A stretch of DNA of 64,000 nt from Cephalopachus bancanus (GCA_027257055.1 JAPVLO010000574.1:186001-250000), one strand, 5' to 3'; shown: positions 46,541-59,110, numbered from the stretch's first letter. A program made the numbers and translations. The notes: generated by a model not told the origin, from the letters alone.

Positions 46541-47169
46541 AATCAAACAACTTAGTGTTGTGTTTTTACAAGCTAATAGATAAATAAAATATTTAAACGA
46601 AATGGAGCAAAAGCTGAGAGATCAGACATTCTTTAGGAAATTAAATCAATGTTTACTTTTTAAATGCTCCTCAAAAATGACATATTGGTGCTAAATGCAC
46701 AATGAAAGGTTAGAGAGTCTCCACTGTTGGAACTCGTAGACCAGTGATGTCTTCTATAAGGAAGACAGAAGCTGTGTATTCCATCTCCATCCACCAATGA
46801 TGGAAAATAAAGACTAGAATATGTATTTCTATAGTTGCAGAAAAGACACAAGGTGGTCATTCTTAACACTCTCATAAAACAAATATCAGGCCACATTTTT
46901 ACAATAACATAGCAGAACAGTGTGAAGAAGAAAACCCACTTTTTAAAATAAGATGCAATGTATATATCTCATAAGCTTACACTATGCAATAGCTTCTTTG
47001 GAAATGAGTAATTTTTTGGTTCAGGTGATCTTTATTTTCGTACTTCTAAATTTTCTCATTAGATCTGTTTCATATTTTATTCTCCTTGACTTTATCACAG
47101 CATTTGAAAATGTCTAACAACCTCTTTTTCTTAAAAAGTCCTTCACTTGGTCTCCATGGCAGTTTTCAT
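46541..47169. other. No recognised feature
   Basis: AT-rich, unique-looking, with one minus-strand frame (46660-46896) that shows no domain. Confidence 0.5.
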
Positions 47170-47411
47170 TTCTCTTTTTGTTGTATTTTTTAAATTAAAA
47201 TATCTTAGTTTTTTAGAGCAGTTTTAGGTTCGCAGCAAGAATTAGAGGAAGTTGTATAGATATCCCCTATACTGCCTTCCTCTACACTGCCTCCCCAATT
47301 ATCAATATCTCCACCAGAGTGATGCATTTGTTGCAATCAATAAACCTACATTTACACATTATTATTACCCAAAGTTCATAGTTTACATTAGGATTCACTC
47401 TTGGTGTTATA

Positions 47412-47890
47412 TATTTGGTCTTAGGAATAATGAAGAAACTATAGTTAACTGTTGCCTAGGCCTGAACAAGACTAACAAATAAATAAGTCCCTCTGCAGAG
47501 CCCAGTTTTTACCTCAGCCTTGCACCAGACTGTTCAACTACCCATGCTACTAGAGTTGTTTGAAGTACCCAATAAAAAGTAACCCACAAAATTAGTACAC
47601 TCCACTCCAGATGACTCTTAAATAGGGGAAACCCTCTCTTACGTATGCTGTTGGGACATGGGACAATGGACTGCTTTCTGCTTCTATCTTACTTGAGGAT
47701 CTGTCAGTAATAACTTTTCAACATCTTAAACTTTCATTTTGTGGTTGTGTCACTGAAGCTGTACCCTCATGATTCAATTCGTAATTCTGAGGCCACCCTA
47801 AAGGGACCCATTTGGGTAAATCCCTTGCTGGTGCTTTTCTGTGTGGGCCTCTGGTGGCTGCTGGGAACAGAAGCTACCAACTAAGTTAAT
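47412..47890 (+). mobile_element. Probable solo LTR inside the L1M
   Basis: L1M sequence breaks off after 'cttggtgttatatattt' and resumes at 'attctgtgggtttggacaaa'. The insert has LTR-like parts: 'cttaaataggggaaaccctc' near 47618 and 'tgttgcctaggcctgaacaa' as possible start near 47449, with 'aataaa' near 47569. Exact ends, direction and family are uncertain. Confidence 0.5.
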
Positions 47891-48304
47891 TAGAAAGTCA
47901 TTCTGTGGGTTTGGACAAATAATAACATGTATTCGTCATTATAGTATACAGGTATTTTAATTGCCTTAAAAATCCTCTGTGCTTTATCTATTCATCTCTT
48001 TCTTCTCTCAGCCCTTGGCAGCCACTAATATTTTTACTGACTCTATAGTGTTGCCTTTTCCAGTAAGTCGTATAATTGGAATCATATAGCATGCAGTCTT
48101 GTAACTTCTTTCATTTAGCAATATGCGCTTGTTTCCTCCATGTCTTTCCATGACTTGTTAGCTCATTTACTTTTAGCACTAATTAATAGTCTATTATTTG
48201 ATGTACCATAGTTTATCCAATCACCTACTGAACATAAGCCATATTTTTCTAAGTTTGGTAATTATTAATAAAGCTGCTATGAGCATTCATGTGCAGAGTA
48301 TTCT

Positions 48305-48470
48305 TGTTTACTGTTACAAAATAGTTTTACATATTTATGGAGTACATATGAACATTTGTTAAGTTCTTAGGATATATAAGGATCAAGTCAAGGTATTTAG
48401 GGTATCAATTGTCTTGAGTATTTATCATTTTCATGTGTTAATATACAAAACACCTTTTCCACTCCTTTGA
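48305..48470 (+). mobile_element. L1 3' UTR fragment nested in the L1M
   Basis: 'tacatatttatggagtacat' followed by 'ggatatataaggatcaagtc' and 'gtatttatcattttcatgtg' is L1 3' UTR wording in the sense direction, opposite to the surrounding L1M, which resumes at 'ctttgagtaaataccaagga'. Confidence 0.65.
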
Positions 48471-50560
48471 GTAAATACCAAGGACTATTATTGCTATATC
48501 ATATGTTAATGACATGTTTAGTTTTGTGAAAAACCATCAAAGTGTCTTACAAAGTGGATATACGATAATGCATGTCTACTAGTAATGAATGAGAGTTCCT
48601 ATTGCTCCAAAGTTTAATCCACATTTGTTCTCAAAGTTCTGTTGCATCCCATTGTTGTTTTAGTTTGAATTTCCCTGATAAAATATGATGTAAAGTATCT
48701 TTTCATATGCTTACTTGTTATTGTCTTGGTGAAGTGTCTGTAATATTTTGACCCAGTTTTCAATAAGCTTGCTTATTTTATTATTGCTGAGATTTAAGAT
48801 ATTGTATATTTTTCTTGTTTTTTTATCAGTTATGACTTTTTAAAATGTTGTCTCACACTTTTTTTTTTTTGACAATGTCTTTCACAAAAATTCTGTGAAA
48901 GTTACCTTCTAGAAGTTTTGTAGCTTTCTATTTTACATTAGGTCTCTGATCACTTTAAGTCAATTTTTGTGAAGGGTATTAGGATTTTGTCTAGCTTCAT
49001 TTTTTTTTGGGGGGGGGTTGCAGGTGGATGTACCATCGTACCAGCAAGATTTGATAACAAAAGTTGTATTTTCTTCATTGCATTGCCTTTGTTCCTTTGT
49101 GAAAGACCAGTTGACTATATTTATATAGGTCTTTTCCAAACTCTATTCTGATTTATCAATTTATATCTATTCTTTCACCAATACAATGTTTTAATTACTG
49201 TAGCCTTATAGTGAACCTTAAGTAAGGTAGTTTCAGTCCTCTAGTTTTGTTATGCCGTCCTTCAGTATTGTGTTGGCTATTTGGAGTCTATTGCCTTTCC
49301 ATATAAACTTTAGAATTAGTTTGTCAAAATGTGCAAAAATAATTTGCTGAAATTTTGATCAAAATTGCAATGAATCTATAGATCAAGTTAGAAAGAACTG
49401 ACATCTTGAAAATATTGAGCCTTCCTATACATGAACATGGAATATCTCTTATTGTTTATTTTCTATTTGTCGTTCTATTCTTAATTTCTACTTTAATTCA
49501 TTATGGTCTGAGAGCAGATGTTGCATGATTTCTACTCCTTTAAATTTATTGTTATGTTTTATGACCCATATACAATCTTTCTTGATGAATGTTCCATGTG
49601 AGCTTAAGAAGAATGTGTATTCTGTTGGTGAATTACTCTATAGATGTCAATTATATCCAGTTGATAAAAGGTGTTGTTGAATTCAGCTATGTCCTTACTG
49701 ATTTTTTTTTCCTGCTAGATCAATTTCTTTTCTTTATTATTGTTTATATTCTACTTTAAAGATGTAGGGTAAAATTCAGGATTAGATATACAAGTGGACA
49801 TTTTACAGATACAGTTTTTGGCATCCCTTTGGTCCCCACTTTTCCTGGTTTGAGATCAGGTACACTCATTGATGTTGTGTCCCCCTCACCCACCCTGGCA
49901 GTATCCCACTACAACCAATCCCTTTCTTACAGTATTATGGTAAATGTTCATGGTCTGCTTACAAGTGAGAACATGTGGTACTCTGCTCATTGTTTCTGTG
50001 ATAGATCACTGAATATTATTAACTCTAAATACATTCAAGTTGCTGTGAAGTCCATATATTTGTCCTTCTTTATGGCTGTGTAATATTCAATTGTGTATAT
50101 GTACCGCAATTTTTTATCCAGTCCAGTTTCAATGGGCAGCACAGTTGGTTCTCTGGTTTTGTTATCATGAATAATACTGCAATAGACATGCATGTGAAGG
50201 TATCTTTTCTGTAGAATGATTTGAGTTTCTCTGGGTATATTCCCAATAGGAGTATTGCTGGGTCATATGGAAGGTCAGTTTCTAGTTCCTTTATTAATCA
50301 CCACACTGTTTTCCATAGAGGTTGAACTATTTTGCATTCCCATCAGCAATGTAGAGGCATTCCCTTTCTCTGCATCCTCACCAGCATCTGTCATTGTTTG
50401 TTTTATTAATGATGGTTGTTCTTAATGGGGTTAGGTGGCAACTCAATATGGTTTTGTTTTGCATTTCTCTGATGATTTTTGAGGCAGAGCACTTTTTCAT
50501 GTGCCTGTTGGCTGCCCATATATCTTCTTTTGAGAAGTGTCTATTCATGTTTTTGACCCA

Positions 50561-50851
50561 CTTTTTTTTTTCTTTTGAGTTGGAGTCTCACTCTGTCACT
50601 CAGACTGGAGTGCAGTGGCCACTCCTGGCCACTGCAGCCTCAGCCTGCTGGGCTCCGGCAATCTTTCCGCCTCAGCCTTCCAAGTAGCTGGAACTACAGG
50701 CGCGTGCTACCACGCCCGGCTAATTTTTTGATTTATTGTAGAGATGAGGTCTCACCTGCCCAGGCAGGTCTCAAACCCGCGGGCTCAGGCAATCCACTCA
50801 CCTCAGCCCCGCAAAGGTGCGGGATTACAGGCTGAGCCACCAAGCCCAGCT
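50561..50851 (-). mobile_element. Lineage-specific Alu in the younger L1
   Basis: Complete dimer with 'tcacctgcccaggcagg' in the left arm, the same subvariant as 4350 and 44529. TSD 'ttgacccacttttt' at 50553 and after 50850. Confidence 0.95.
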
Positions 50852-51764
50852 TGACCCACTTTTTAATTTGACTGTTTCTTTCCTTTTGGCACATTTGAGT
50901 TCCTTGCATATCCTGGGTGTTAGGCTTTTGTCAGATATACAGATGGCAAATACTTTTTCCTTGTGTGGGCTCTCTCCCCACTCTCTTGAATGTTTCTTTT
51001 GCTTTGTAGAAGCTTTTAAGTTGGATGAGTTCCCACTTGTCCATCTTGTCTCATGGCACAGGCACTTGGGGTTTTGATAAGGAATTGGTTGCCAGTTTCA
51101 AATTTCATAAGAGTATCTCCTGAATTTTCTAAGGTTCTTAGAGTTTGAGGTTTTATGTTTAGGTTTTTGATCCATTTAGAGTTGATTTTTGTGTATGGTG
51201 ATTGGTAGGGGTCCTGTTTCAAACTTCTGCATGTGGTCAGCGAGTTTTCCCAGAACCATTTACTGAATAGGTTCTCCTCTCCCCAGTGGTTGTTTGTGGA
51301 GGCTTTGTCAAAGATGAGTTGGTTGAGTAATTGAGGTTTTGCTTCCGGAATCTCTATCCTGTTCCATTGGTCCATATGCTTGTTCTTGTACCAATACCAG
51401 GCTATTTTGATTATTGTAGCCTTATAGTAAAGTTTAAGGTGTGGAAGTGTGATACATCCTGCTTTGTTTCTTTTGCTGAGGAATGTTTTGGTTATTCATG
51501 GTCATTTATGTTTCCATAGGAATTTCTTTATTATCATTTCCAGGTCTGAGAAGAATGGTGTTGGTAACTTAATGGGTGTAGAGTTGAATCTGTAGTTTGC
51601 CTATGGTAGGCTGGACATCTTAACAATGTTGCTTCTTACAATCGATGAGCATGGAATATTTTTCCATTTTTTGTGTGTGTCTTCTTGAATTTCCTTGAGC
51701 AGTGTTTTGTAGCTTTCATTGTAAAGGTCTTTTACTTCTTTGGGTGGGAGGATGTCGAGGTATT

Positions 51765-51765
<1 letters not shown>

Positions 51766-51807
<42 letters not shown>
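51766..51807. repeat. (GT)n microsatellite
   Basis: About 20 GT units inside L1 ORF2; the equivalent position in the L1 at 52992-59110 has 'ttgttgttgttg' (near 54449). Confidence 0.97.
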
Positions 51808-51808
<1 letters not shown>

Positions 51809-52411
51809 ATTGTGAATGGAATTGTGCTTTTCATTGAGCTCTCTGTCTGTTTGTTGTTGGTGTATAAAAATGAGACTAGCTTATGTACATTTATTTTGTA
51901 CCCCGAGACTTTATCAAAGTCCTTTATCAGTGCAAGTAGATTTTGCCAAATTCTTTTGGATTTTGAGGTGTGAGATCATTTCATCAGCAAAGAGGGATAA
52001 CTTAACTTCTTTTCCTATTTGGACACCCCTGATATCCTACTCTTGTCTAAGTGCTCTAGTTGGAATTTCCAACACTATGTTGAACAGGAGGGGTGAGAGT
52101 TGGCAGCCTTGTGTTTTTCTAATTTTCAGGGAAAATGTTTCCAATTTCTATCTATTTAGCAATATGCTGGCTTTGGGTTTATCATAGATGGTGCTTATTA
52201 TTTTGAGGTTTGTTCCTTCTATGCCTAGGTGTTCTAGGGTTTTTAATCAAGAAAAGATGCTGGATTTTATCAGCAATTTTTTCAGCATCTAATGATATAA
52301 TACTGTGGTTCTTGTTTCTCATCTGTTGATGTATTTAATTATTTATGGTCTTGCCAATGTCGAATCAGCCCTGCATCCTGGGGATGAAGCCTACTTGGTC
52401 ATGGTGGATGA

Positions 52412-52704
52412 TTTTTTTTTTTTTTTTTTTGAGTTGGAGTCTCGCTGTGTCGCCCAGACTGGAGTGCAGTGGCCACTCCCGGTCACCGCAGCCTCGACCT
52501 GCTGGGCTCTGGCGATCCTTCCGCCTCAGCCTTCCGAGTAGCCAGAATTACAGGCACACGCTACCACGCCCGGCTGACTTTTTGATTTATTGTAGAGATG
52601 AGGTCTCGCTGCCCAGGTGGGTCTCGAACCCGCGGGCTCAGGCAATCCACTCACCTCAGCCTCTCAAAGGCACTGGATTACAGGCTGAGCCACCGAGCCC
52701 AGCT
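52412..52704 (-). mobile_element. Lineage-specific Alu in the younger L1
   Basis: Complete, deleted subtype, 19-base T tail. TSD 'ggtggatgattttt' at 52403 and 52706. Confidence 0.95.
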
Positions 52705-54541
52705 CGGTGGATGATTTTTAAGGTGTGTTGTTGGATGTGATTTGCTAGAACCTTGTTGAGAATTTTTGTATCTGTGCTTATTAGGGATATTGGCCTGCAG
52801 TTCTTTTTCTTGTTGAATCTTTACCCAGTTTAGGTATCAGTGTAATATTAGCTTCGTAAAATGATTTGGGGAGAGTTCTGTCTTTCTCAATTGCCTAGAA
52901 TACTTTCAGTAGGATTGGTATCAGCTCCTCATTGTATGTTTTGTAGAATTCCTCTGGAAATCTATCTGGTCCAGGGCTTTTTTTGTAGGTAGTTTATTTT
53001 TTCCTCTTTTAATTTTAAAATTGTGGGGTACAATTCAGGGTTAGGTATACAAATATTCATTGTGCAGGTACCCTTATTGATGAGGTATGCCACTCCCCAG
53101 TTTTTGACTACTGTCAATCCCCCCCCCCGCAGTTTCCAGCTACTTTCAAACCTTTTCTTATAGTAATATGGTTGTTGTTCAAGGACCACTTATGAGTGAG
53201 AACATGTGATAGCTCTTTCTGTGAGAGATCACTCATTATAAGCTCTAATTCTATCCAGTTTGCTGCAAAGTTCATGATTTTGTTCTTCTTTATGGCTGCG
53301 TAAAATTCCATTGTGTATATGTACCACATTTTTTTAATCCAGTCCTCATTTGATGAGCAGCATGCTTGGTTCCATGTTCTTGCTATTGTGAACAATGCTG
53401 TGATAAACATACGTGTACAGGTATCTTTTCCATAGAGTGACCTGAGTTCTTCTGGGTATATTCCCAGTAGGGGGATTGTGGGGTCATATGGAAGGTCGAT
53501 TTTTATAACTTTTAGGAATCGCCAAACTGATTTCCACAGAGGTTGTACTAGTTAACACTCCCCCCAACAGTGTAGACGTGTTCCCTTTTTGCCACATCCT
53601 CTCCAGCATCTGTTATTTTTTTAGTTATTGATGATGGCCATTCTGACTGGAGTTAGGTGATATCTCAGTATAGTTTTAATTTGCATTTCCTTGATGATTA
53701 GTGAGGCTGAACATTTTTTCATGTATCCGTTGGCTGCTCATATGTTTTCTTTTGAGAAGTGTCTATTCACATCTTTTGCCCACTTTGTAATGGGGCTGTT
53801 TGTTTTTTTATTTTCAGCATGTTTGAGTTCCTTGTAGATCCTTGATGTTAGGCCTTTGTCAGACATGGAGTTAGCAAATATTTTTTCCTAGTATGTGGGC
53901 TGTCTTCCTGCTCTCTTGATGGTTTGGCTTTGCAGAAGCTTGTCAGTTTAATGAGGTCCCACTTGTCTATCTTATATCTTATGGCATGGGCACTTCAGGT
54001 TTTGATCAGGAATTGGTTGCCAGTTCCAACTTCCATAAGAGAGTCTCTTGCACTTTCTAAGGTTCTTACAGTTTGACTTTTTACATTTAGGTCTGTGATC
54101 CATTTAGAGTTAATTTTTGTATATGGGGATAGGTAGGGGTCCTGATTCAGTCTTCTGCATGTGGTCACACAGTTTTCCCAGCACCATTTACTGGACAGAT
54201 TCTCCTCTCCCCAGTAGTGGGTGGTGGAGGCTTTGTCGAAGATGAGTTGATTGAGAAATTAAGGTTTTGCATTAACTCTATAGATTGTCTTAGGTAAAAT
54301 GGACATCTAACAATGTTGATTCTTCCAATCAATGAGCATGGAATATTTTTCCACTTGTTTGTGTCACCTTGAGCAGTGTTTTGCAGTTTTCATTGTAAAG
54401 TTCTTCTACATCTCTGGTTAGGAAGATGCCAAGTTGTTTCATTTTTTTTGTTGTTGTTGCTATTGTAAATGAAATTGTGCTTTTTAGATAGGTTTCTGTT
54501 TGTTTATTATTGGTGTATAGAAATGTCTTTTGTACATTTAT

Positions 54542-55117
54542 TTATACCCTGAGACTGCCAAAGTCCTTTATCAGTGCAAGGAGATTTTTGACTAATTCTG
54601 TTGGGTTTTCAAGGTATACAATCATGTCATCTGCAAAGAGAAATAACTTGACTTCCTCTTTTCCTGTGTGGATACCCCTGATTGTCTTCTCTTCTCTAGT
54701 TAGGACATCCAAAACTATGTTGAACAATAGGGGTGAGAGTGGGCATCCTTGTCTTGTTCCAGTTTTCAGGGAAATTGGTTCCAATTTTTGTCTGTTTAGG
54801 AGTATGCTGGCTGTGGGTTTCTTGTAGATGGCTTTTACTATTTTGAAGTATGTTTCACCTATGCCAAGATGTTTGAGCGTTTTTATCAAGAAGGGGGGCT
54901 GGATTTTATCAAAAGCTTTTTCTGAATCTAATAATAAAATCATGTGGTTTTTGTTTTTACGTCTGTTGATGTATTTAATTATGTTTATGGTCTTACGAAT
55001 GTTGAACCAGTCTTGCATCCCAGGCATGAAGCCTGCTTGGTCATAGTGGGTGATTTTTGATATGTGTTGGTGAATCTGGTTTGCTAGGGTCTTGAGATTT
55101 TTAGCATCTATGTTCAT
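54542..55117 (-). pseudogene. L1 ORF2 reverse transcriptase core
   Basis: The longest real coding remnant in the window, 191 residues. It shows the L1 RT blocks in order: '[20 protein letters not shown]', '[17 protein letters not shown]' with the first catalytic Asp in its usual place, '[20 protein letters not shown]', and '[15 protein letters not shown]' with the FADD active site intact. Residues are lost between 'LDVLTRE' and 'EKTIRGI', and the frame ends after 'DFGSL', where 'sKvSGYKIN' would follow. Both sides lie in other frames, so no full ORF2 protein can be made. Confidence 0.92.
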
Positions 55118-55599
55118 CTAGGATATTGGCCTGTAGTTCTCTTTCTTTGTTGGATCTTTACCTGACTTTGGTATCAATGTGATGTTAGCTTCATAAAATG
55201 ATTTGGGGAGCACTCAATATTTCTCAATCACCTGGAATATGTTCAATAGCATTGGTATCAGTTCCTCTTTGTATGTTTTGCAGGGTTCTGCTGGAAAGCC
55301 ATCTGGTCAAGGGCTTTTATTTGTAGATAGTTTTCTTATGACATAGTCATTTTCCTGGATTGTTATTGGTTTATTTAGGGTCTCAATTTCTTCTTATTTC
55401 AACTTAGGGTGGTAGTGTGATGTCAGAAAGTTCTTTATTCCTTTAGGTTTTCAAGTTTGTTTCCAAACAAGTGTACATATTAGTCTCTGATAATCTTCTG
55501 TATTTTTTCAGGGTCAGTTGTGACGTCAACTTTTGTGTTTCTGATTGAGTTTATTTGGGCTTTGCTCTCTTATTCTTGGTCAGTCTAGTTATGGGATGA

Positions 55600-56028
55600 T
55601 CAATCTTGTTTATCCTTCTTGTATGTCCCAGATTTGGGCTTTTTTTTTTTTTTTGTCATCTGGATTCCTCTGCTGAAGTTAGGGTTTTGATGGCTGTTAA
55701 CTTGTGATCTTTCAATTTTCTTCATGTGTGTTTGTAGAGATATGAATTCCCCTCTTACTAGTGCTTTCATGGCATCACAGAGGTTTTCGTAAGATGTTTC
55801 TTCATTTTCATTTGTTTTCAGGTATCTTTTAATCTCTGTTTTGATTTCCATGTTGACCCAGGAGTTGCTGAGCATTATACTGTTTAGTGTCTGTGTCTTT
55901 GTGGGTTTGGGGCGTTTGTTGGTGTTCATATTTATTTTTATTCCACAGTGGTCTGAGAAGGTGCATGGCAAAATTTCAATCTTATGAAATTTATTTATGC
56001 TTGATTTATGGCCAAGGATGTGGTCCAT
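55600..56028 (-). pseudogene. L1 ORF2 endonuclease C-terminal part and linker
   Basis: 142 residues starting 'MDHILGHKSSINKFHKIEIL'. It matches the end of the AP-like endonuclease; 'FSDHCGIKINMN' carries the Ser-Asp-His catalytic motif. The linker to the RT follows ('NSWVNMEIKTEIKRYLKTNE'). The N-terminal endonuclease part (56030-56500) is in other frames and broken. Confidence 0.88.
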
Positions 56029-56944
56029 CTTATAGTATGTTCCATGTGATGATGAGTAGAGATTTTTTGTCTCAGTGATCTGTTTAGGGTTCTGAGTCGG
56101 GTATTAAAGTCCCCAGCTATGACAGTGCTAGAGTCAATATCTTTTTTAAATTTGCCTAGAAGCTGCTTTATGAATGTTGATGCTCCTGTATTGGCTTCAT
56201 ATATGTTTAGTATGGATTATTTCTTGTTGATAGATTGAACCTTTTATATAGTGACCTTCTGTATCTTTATAAAGTTTTGATAGCTTAAAGGGCATTTTGT
56301 CTTGTGTTAATGTCACAACTCCTGCTTTCTTTTGTGTTTTGTTCACCTGAAATTTTGCTTCCCATCCTCCTACTTTGAGTCTGTGAGTTTTCCTTCTGGT
56401 GAGATGAATCTCTTGGAGACAATATATTGTTGACTCATAATATTTTTTTCATTTTGCCATTCAGAGTCATTTCAGTGGCACATTTAGTCCATTCACATTC
56501 AGGCTGATTATTGAAATGTGAAAATTTATCCCTTTCATGAGGTTCTTATAGAGTTATTGTTGTTCCTGTTTGTTTGTTGTCTTTCTTTTGATTTTTTGGT
56601 TGATTCATGTGTGTTTTCAATCTCTTTCCTGCACTCTTGTGAAGACCTTGTCATTCTTTTTTCTCTTTCTTCTGTGTTTAAAACTTTCTTAAGTGCTTCT
56701 TGTAGAGGTGGTCTAGAGGCAGCATAAGTTCTTAGGGATTGAATTTCTGAGTGATTTTAATTCTCCCTCACTGATGAAGTTTAGCTTAGCAGGTAGGCTA
56801 TTCTTTCTTGAAATGTTTTATCTTTGAGAACTTAGAAGATTTGGCTCCATGCTCTCCTAGCCTGAAGTGTTTCTTTAGATAAATCTGCTGCTATTCTAAT
56901 TGGTTTTCCCCAGTAGGTAGTCTGACCTTTTTCTCTTGCTGTCT

Positions 56945-57378
56945 TTAGGATTTTTCTTTTATTCCTACTTTGTTTAGGTGAATTACTATGTGTCTAAGAG
57001 TTGGTCTTCTCGTTTGTTTTCTTGCAGGGGTTCTCTGTCTCTCTTGTGTTTGAATGGTCACATCACTGATCAGATGAGGGAAGTTTTCTTGAATAACTTC
57101 ATGGAATGTTTGTTCCAGGGTGGTCTCTGTCTCTCTTTCTGCCTCAGGAAGTCCAATTACTCTTAGATTCAGTCTCTTGAAATAATCGCTCATCTCTTGA
57201 AGGTTTTGTTCTTTTTAAACTTCTTTTCTATGTTTTTGACAGTTTGGGTTAGTTCTGTATTTTGGTCTGCAAGCTCTGAGATTCTTCCTTCTGTTTGGCT
57301 AATTCTTCTTTCCATGCTTATCAGTTTGTTATTTATTTCATTCACAGTATTCTTCACTACTGTTATCACAGTTATCAA
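56945..57378 (-). pseudogene. L1 ORF1 remnant (coiled coil and RRM)
   Basis: ORF1p is the RNA-binding chaperone of L1. The frame at 57190-57378 has a heptad-rich coiled coil ('ISMERRISQTEGRISELADQ'). The frame at 56945-57193 has the RRM start ('NLRVIGLPEAERETETTLEQ', 'IQENFPHLI', 'RRPTLRHIVIHLNKVGIKEK'). They are in different frames that overlap by four bases at 57190-57193, so a frameshift separates them. The C-terminal domain downstream (56500-56940) is not readable. The N-terminus is also lost. Confidence 0.85.
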
Positions 57379-57699
57379 CTCCTTCCTATTTTCCTCTTGT
57401 CTCTCCTCAATTATTTCTGTTCTTTCTATTAATGTCTTGATATCTGGGTTTTTAGTTTGAGACCAGTCATTCTGGGGTTCTTCATTGTTTGCATTCCTAA
57501 GTCTGTTTTCTCAGTGTCTGACCTCTCAGGGCTCTGTGCGAGACTCATTTTCTTCTTTTGGTTTTTCTTCATTTGTGTAGATTTTCCTCCCTCCTACCTT
57601 TTTCCCCATTCTTCTTTTATTCTGTCGATCAGGGATAAAGGGTTGCTTTTACTTCTGTTTTCTCTGTCTCTTAATCTTCCTTATGTGGATCCTCCTGCT

Positions 57700-59110
57700 T
57701 TATTCAATTCTGAAGCTGGGCTGTGGGTTGAGGGTTATAATTTTTGCAGTTTTTAGATTTAGTTGAGGGGGGGCACTGTGATTCAAAATCTATCTGCAGA
57801 TCCTAGTATCCATAGACAGGTGTATGGGCACCATGGAACCCATTTCCCATCATCTTACTGTCTGTCCAATTTTTCCATGCAGTTGGGGTATAGGCTTGCT
57901 CCCTGGAAGCAAAAGGAGGTAAGAAAAAGGAAAATAATGGAAAAAGGATGGAGGGTGACAAGAGGAAGGTGGAGAGAGAGAAGAGTAAGAGGGAAAACAG
58001 ACAGACATACCAACTAACCAATGAAAAGATACACAAATAAAAGATTTAAAAAGACTAAAACATTCATATAATCATACAAAACACACAATCCAACAAAAAC
58101 CTGCCTGTTGATGGACTCTTCCCATACACAAACAGGAAGTCTAAAGAATAGAGACAAAAATCAGTAAAATAACAGAAACAAAGCAAGTACAAAAATGTTA
58201 TCAAAAACAGAAAGAAAATAATTAAAACAAAAAACAAACAAAAATGCGCAAAACAGACAAAAAGTGATAATAAAACATAAATAAAAACATGGAACCAATC
58301 TTGCTCTGAGGTCATTCCTGTAAATCCAGTGTCCTTTCAGCTTTGGTCTCTAGTCCCTCCCCTCTGCTTGCAGTGCAGGCAGATAGGGTTGCTCACACCT
58401 CCGGTCAGATGCTCCAGGCCTACTTTGGAAGGAGGATTGATCATATCTGGACTCACCTGGCTTGCTGCCTGTCAAGTCTGCCACTCAGATCTGACCTGTC
58501 TGTGTCCCACCCAGCATCGGGGAGGGCTTCTGTCTCTCTCAGTTGATGAGATTACCTTAGGACCCAGGTTGAAGGCTAGGTGGAGTTGGACAGAACTGGG
58601 CGGAGCAATGCAGGTCTCTTTCTTGTCATTAGATGCCAGGTTGGAGGCTGGGCAGAGCTGAGCAGAGCTAGGAGGTGCAGTGCCAGTCTCTGCCTGCTCC
58701 TGGGACAGAGAAAATGACTGTGGTTGGCGTCTCCTCACTGGGCATGGGGCAACTCTCTGCCCCTCCCCAATTCTCTCTTTCCACTGATCAGATCTGGGGT
58801 TCCAACTGATCTGCTATAACCGATGATGGTGTGGGTCAGGCATCAGGCAATGAGAATCAGCTGGATTTGGCAGGCTCTTCTCCGAAGAGTCCCTCAAGCA
58901 GCAGACGATCTTGCACGTGCCTGTGCTCCTATCTCAGGGTGGTGGGGGCTCGCAGTCACCCTCAGAGGGGTTTCCGGGTGCATGAACCTGAGTATCCTCT
59001 CAGATTGACTTTCGCTTTTCCATCAGTGTGCACCTACTCATGCAAAGAGTCTTTATGGACACTTGCTTTTGTGGAGACTCTCACAGTCTGACCTGTCCAG
59101 TTGCCATCTT
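57700..59110 (-). promoter_or_regulatory. L1 5' UTR (internal promoter region)
   Basis: GC-richer than its surroundings at 58320-59110, as expected of an L1 5' UTR, which carries the internal Pol II promoter. It includes two related blocks of about 65 bp at 58564-58625 and 58636-58700. Between 57900 and 58300 base composition changes to A-rich on the plus strand. Promoter activity is inferred from position only. Confidence 0.7.

Larger units (their letters stand above)
47170..49735 (-). mobile_element. Old L1M, minus strand, with nested insertions
   Basis: Textbook old L1M wording in reverse: 'agcagttttaggttcgcagc' (47218), 'atccatttacactgg'-type region, 'atcttttcatatgcttactt' (48697), 'tatgacttt..tctcacact', 'catgaacatggaatatctct' (49431). 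ORF2 is broken throughout. An LTR sits at about 47412-47890 and a foreign L1 3' UTR piece at 48305-48470. 59120-59330 may be its far continuation. Confidence 0.8.
51016..52980 (-). pseudogene. L1 ORF2 remnant of the truncated L1
   Basis: Minus-strand frames 51016-51375 ('[20 protein letters not shown]', then 'TLRTLENSGDTLMKFETGNQ') and 51601-51834 cover the part of ORF2 after the reverse transcriptase. The RT core near 52000-52400 has the DNA wording ('cctttatcagtgcaagtaga', 'tgagatcatttcatcagcaa') but is broken by stops, by the (GT)n expansion and by the Alu at 52412. The endonuclease domain is missing. It is inactive. Confidence 0.8.
49745..52990 (-). mobile_element. Younger L1, 5'-truncated, 3.2 kb
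   Basis: Same L1 family as 25690-27187. Minus strand: 3' UTR 49745-50000, then ORF2 back to the reverse transcriptase near 52980. Two Alus inserted later (50561-50851 and 52412-52704) and a (GT)n tract at 51768. It stops abruptly where the tail of the next L1 begins. Confidence 0.9.
52992..59110 (-). mobile_element. Near full-length younger L1 (6.1 kb)
   Basis: Minus strand in full order: 3' UTR (52992-53260), ORF2 (53270-56100), ORF1 (about 56850-57500), 5' UTR (57700-59110). The length fits a complete L1. ORF2 and ORF1 are broken by stops and small deletions, for example near 54250 and 54570. Its tail begins exactly where the previous L1 ends. Confidence 0.88.

Noticed and set aside
54542..55117. 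Intact reverse transcriptase gene
   Set aside because: The FADD core is good, but residues are missing and flanking ORF2 is in other frames. It is an L1 relic.
58320..59110. GC-rich stretch as a host gene promoter or CpG island
   Set aside because: Position and wording place it in the 5' UTR of an L1, and CpG is sparse.
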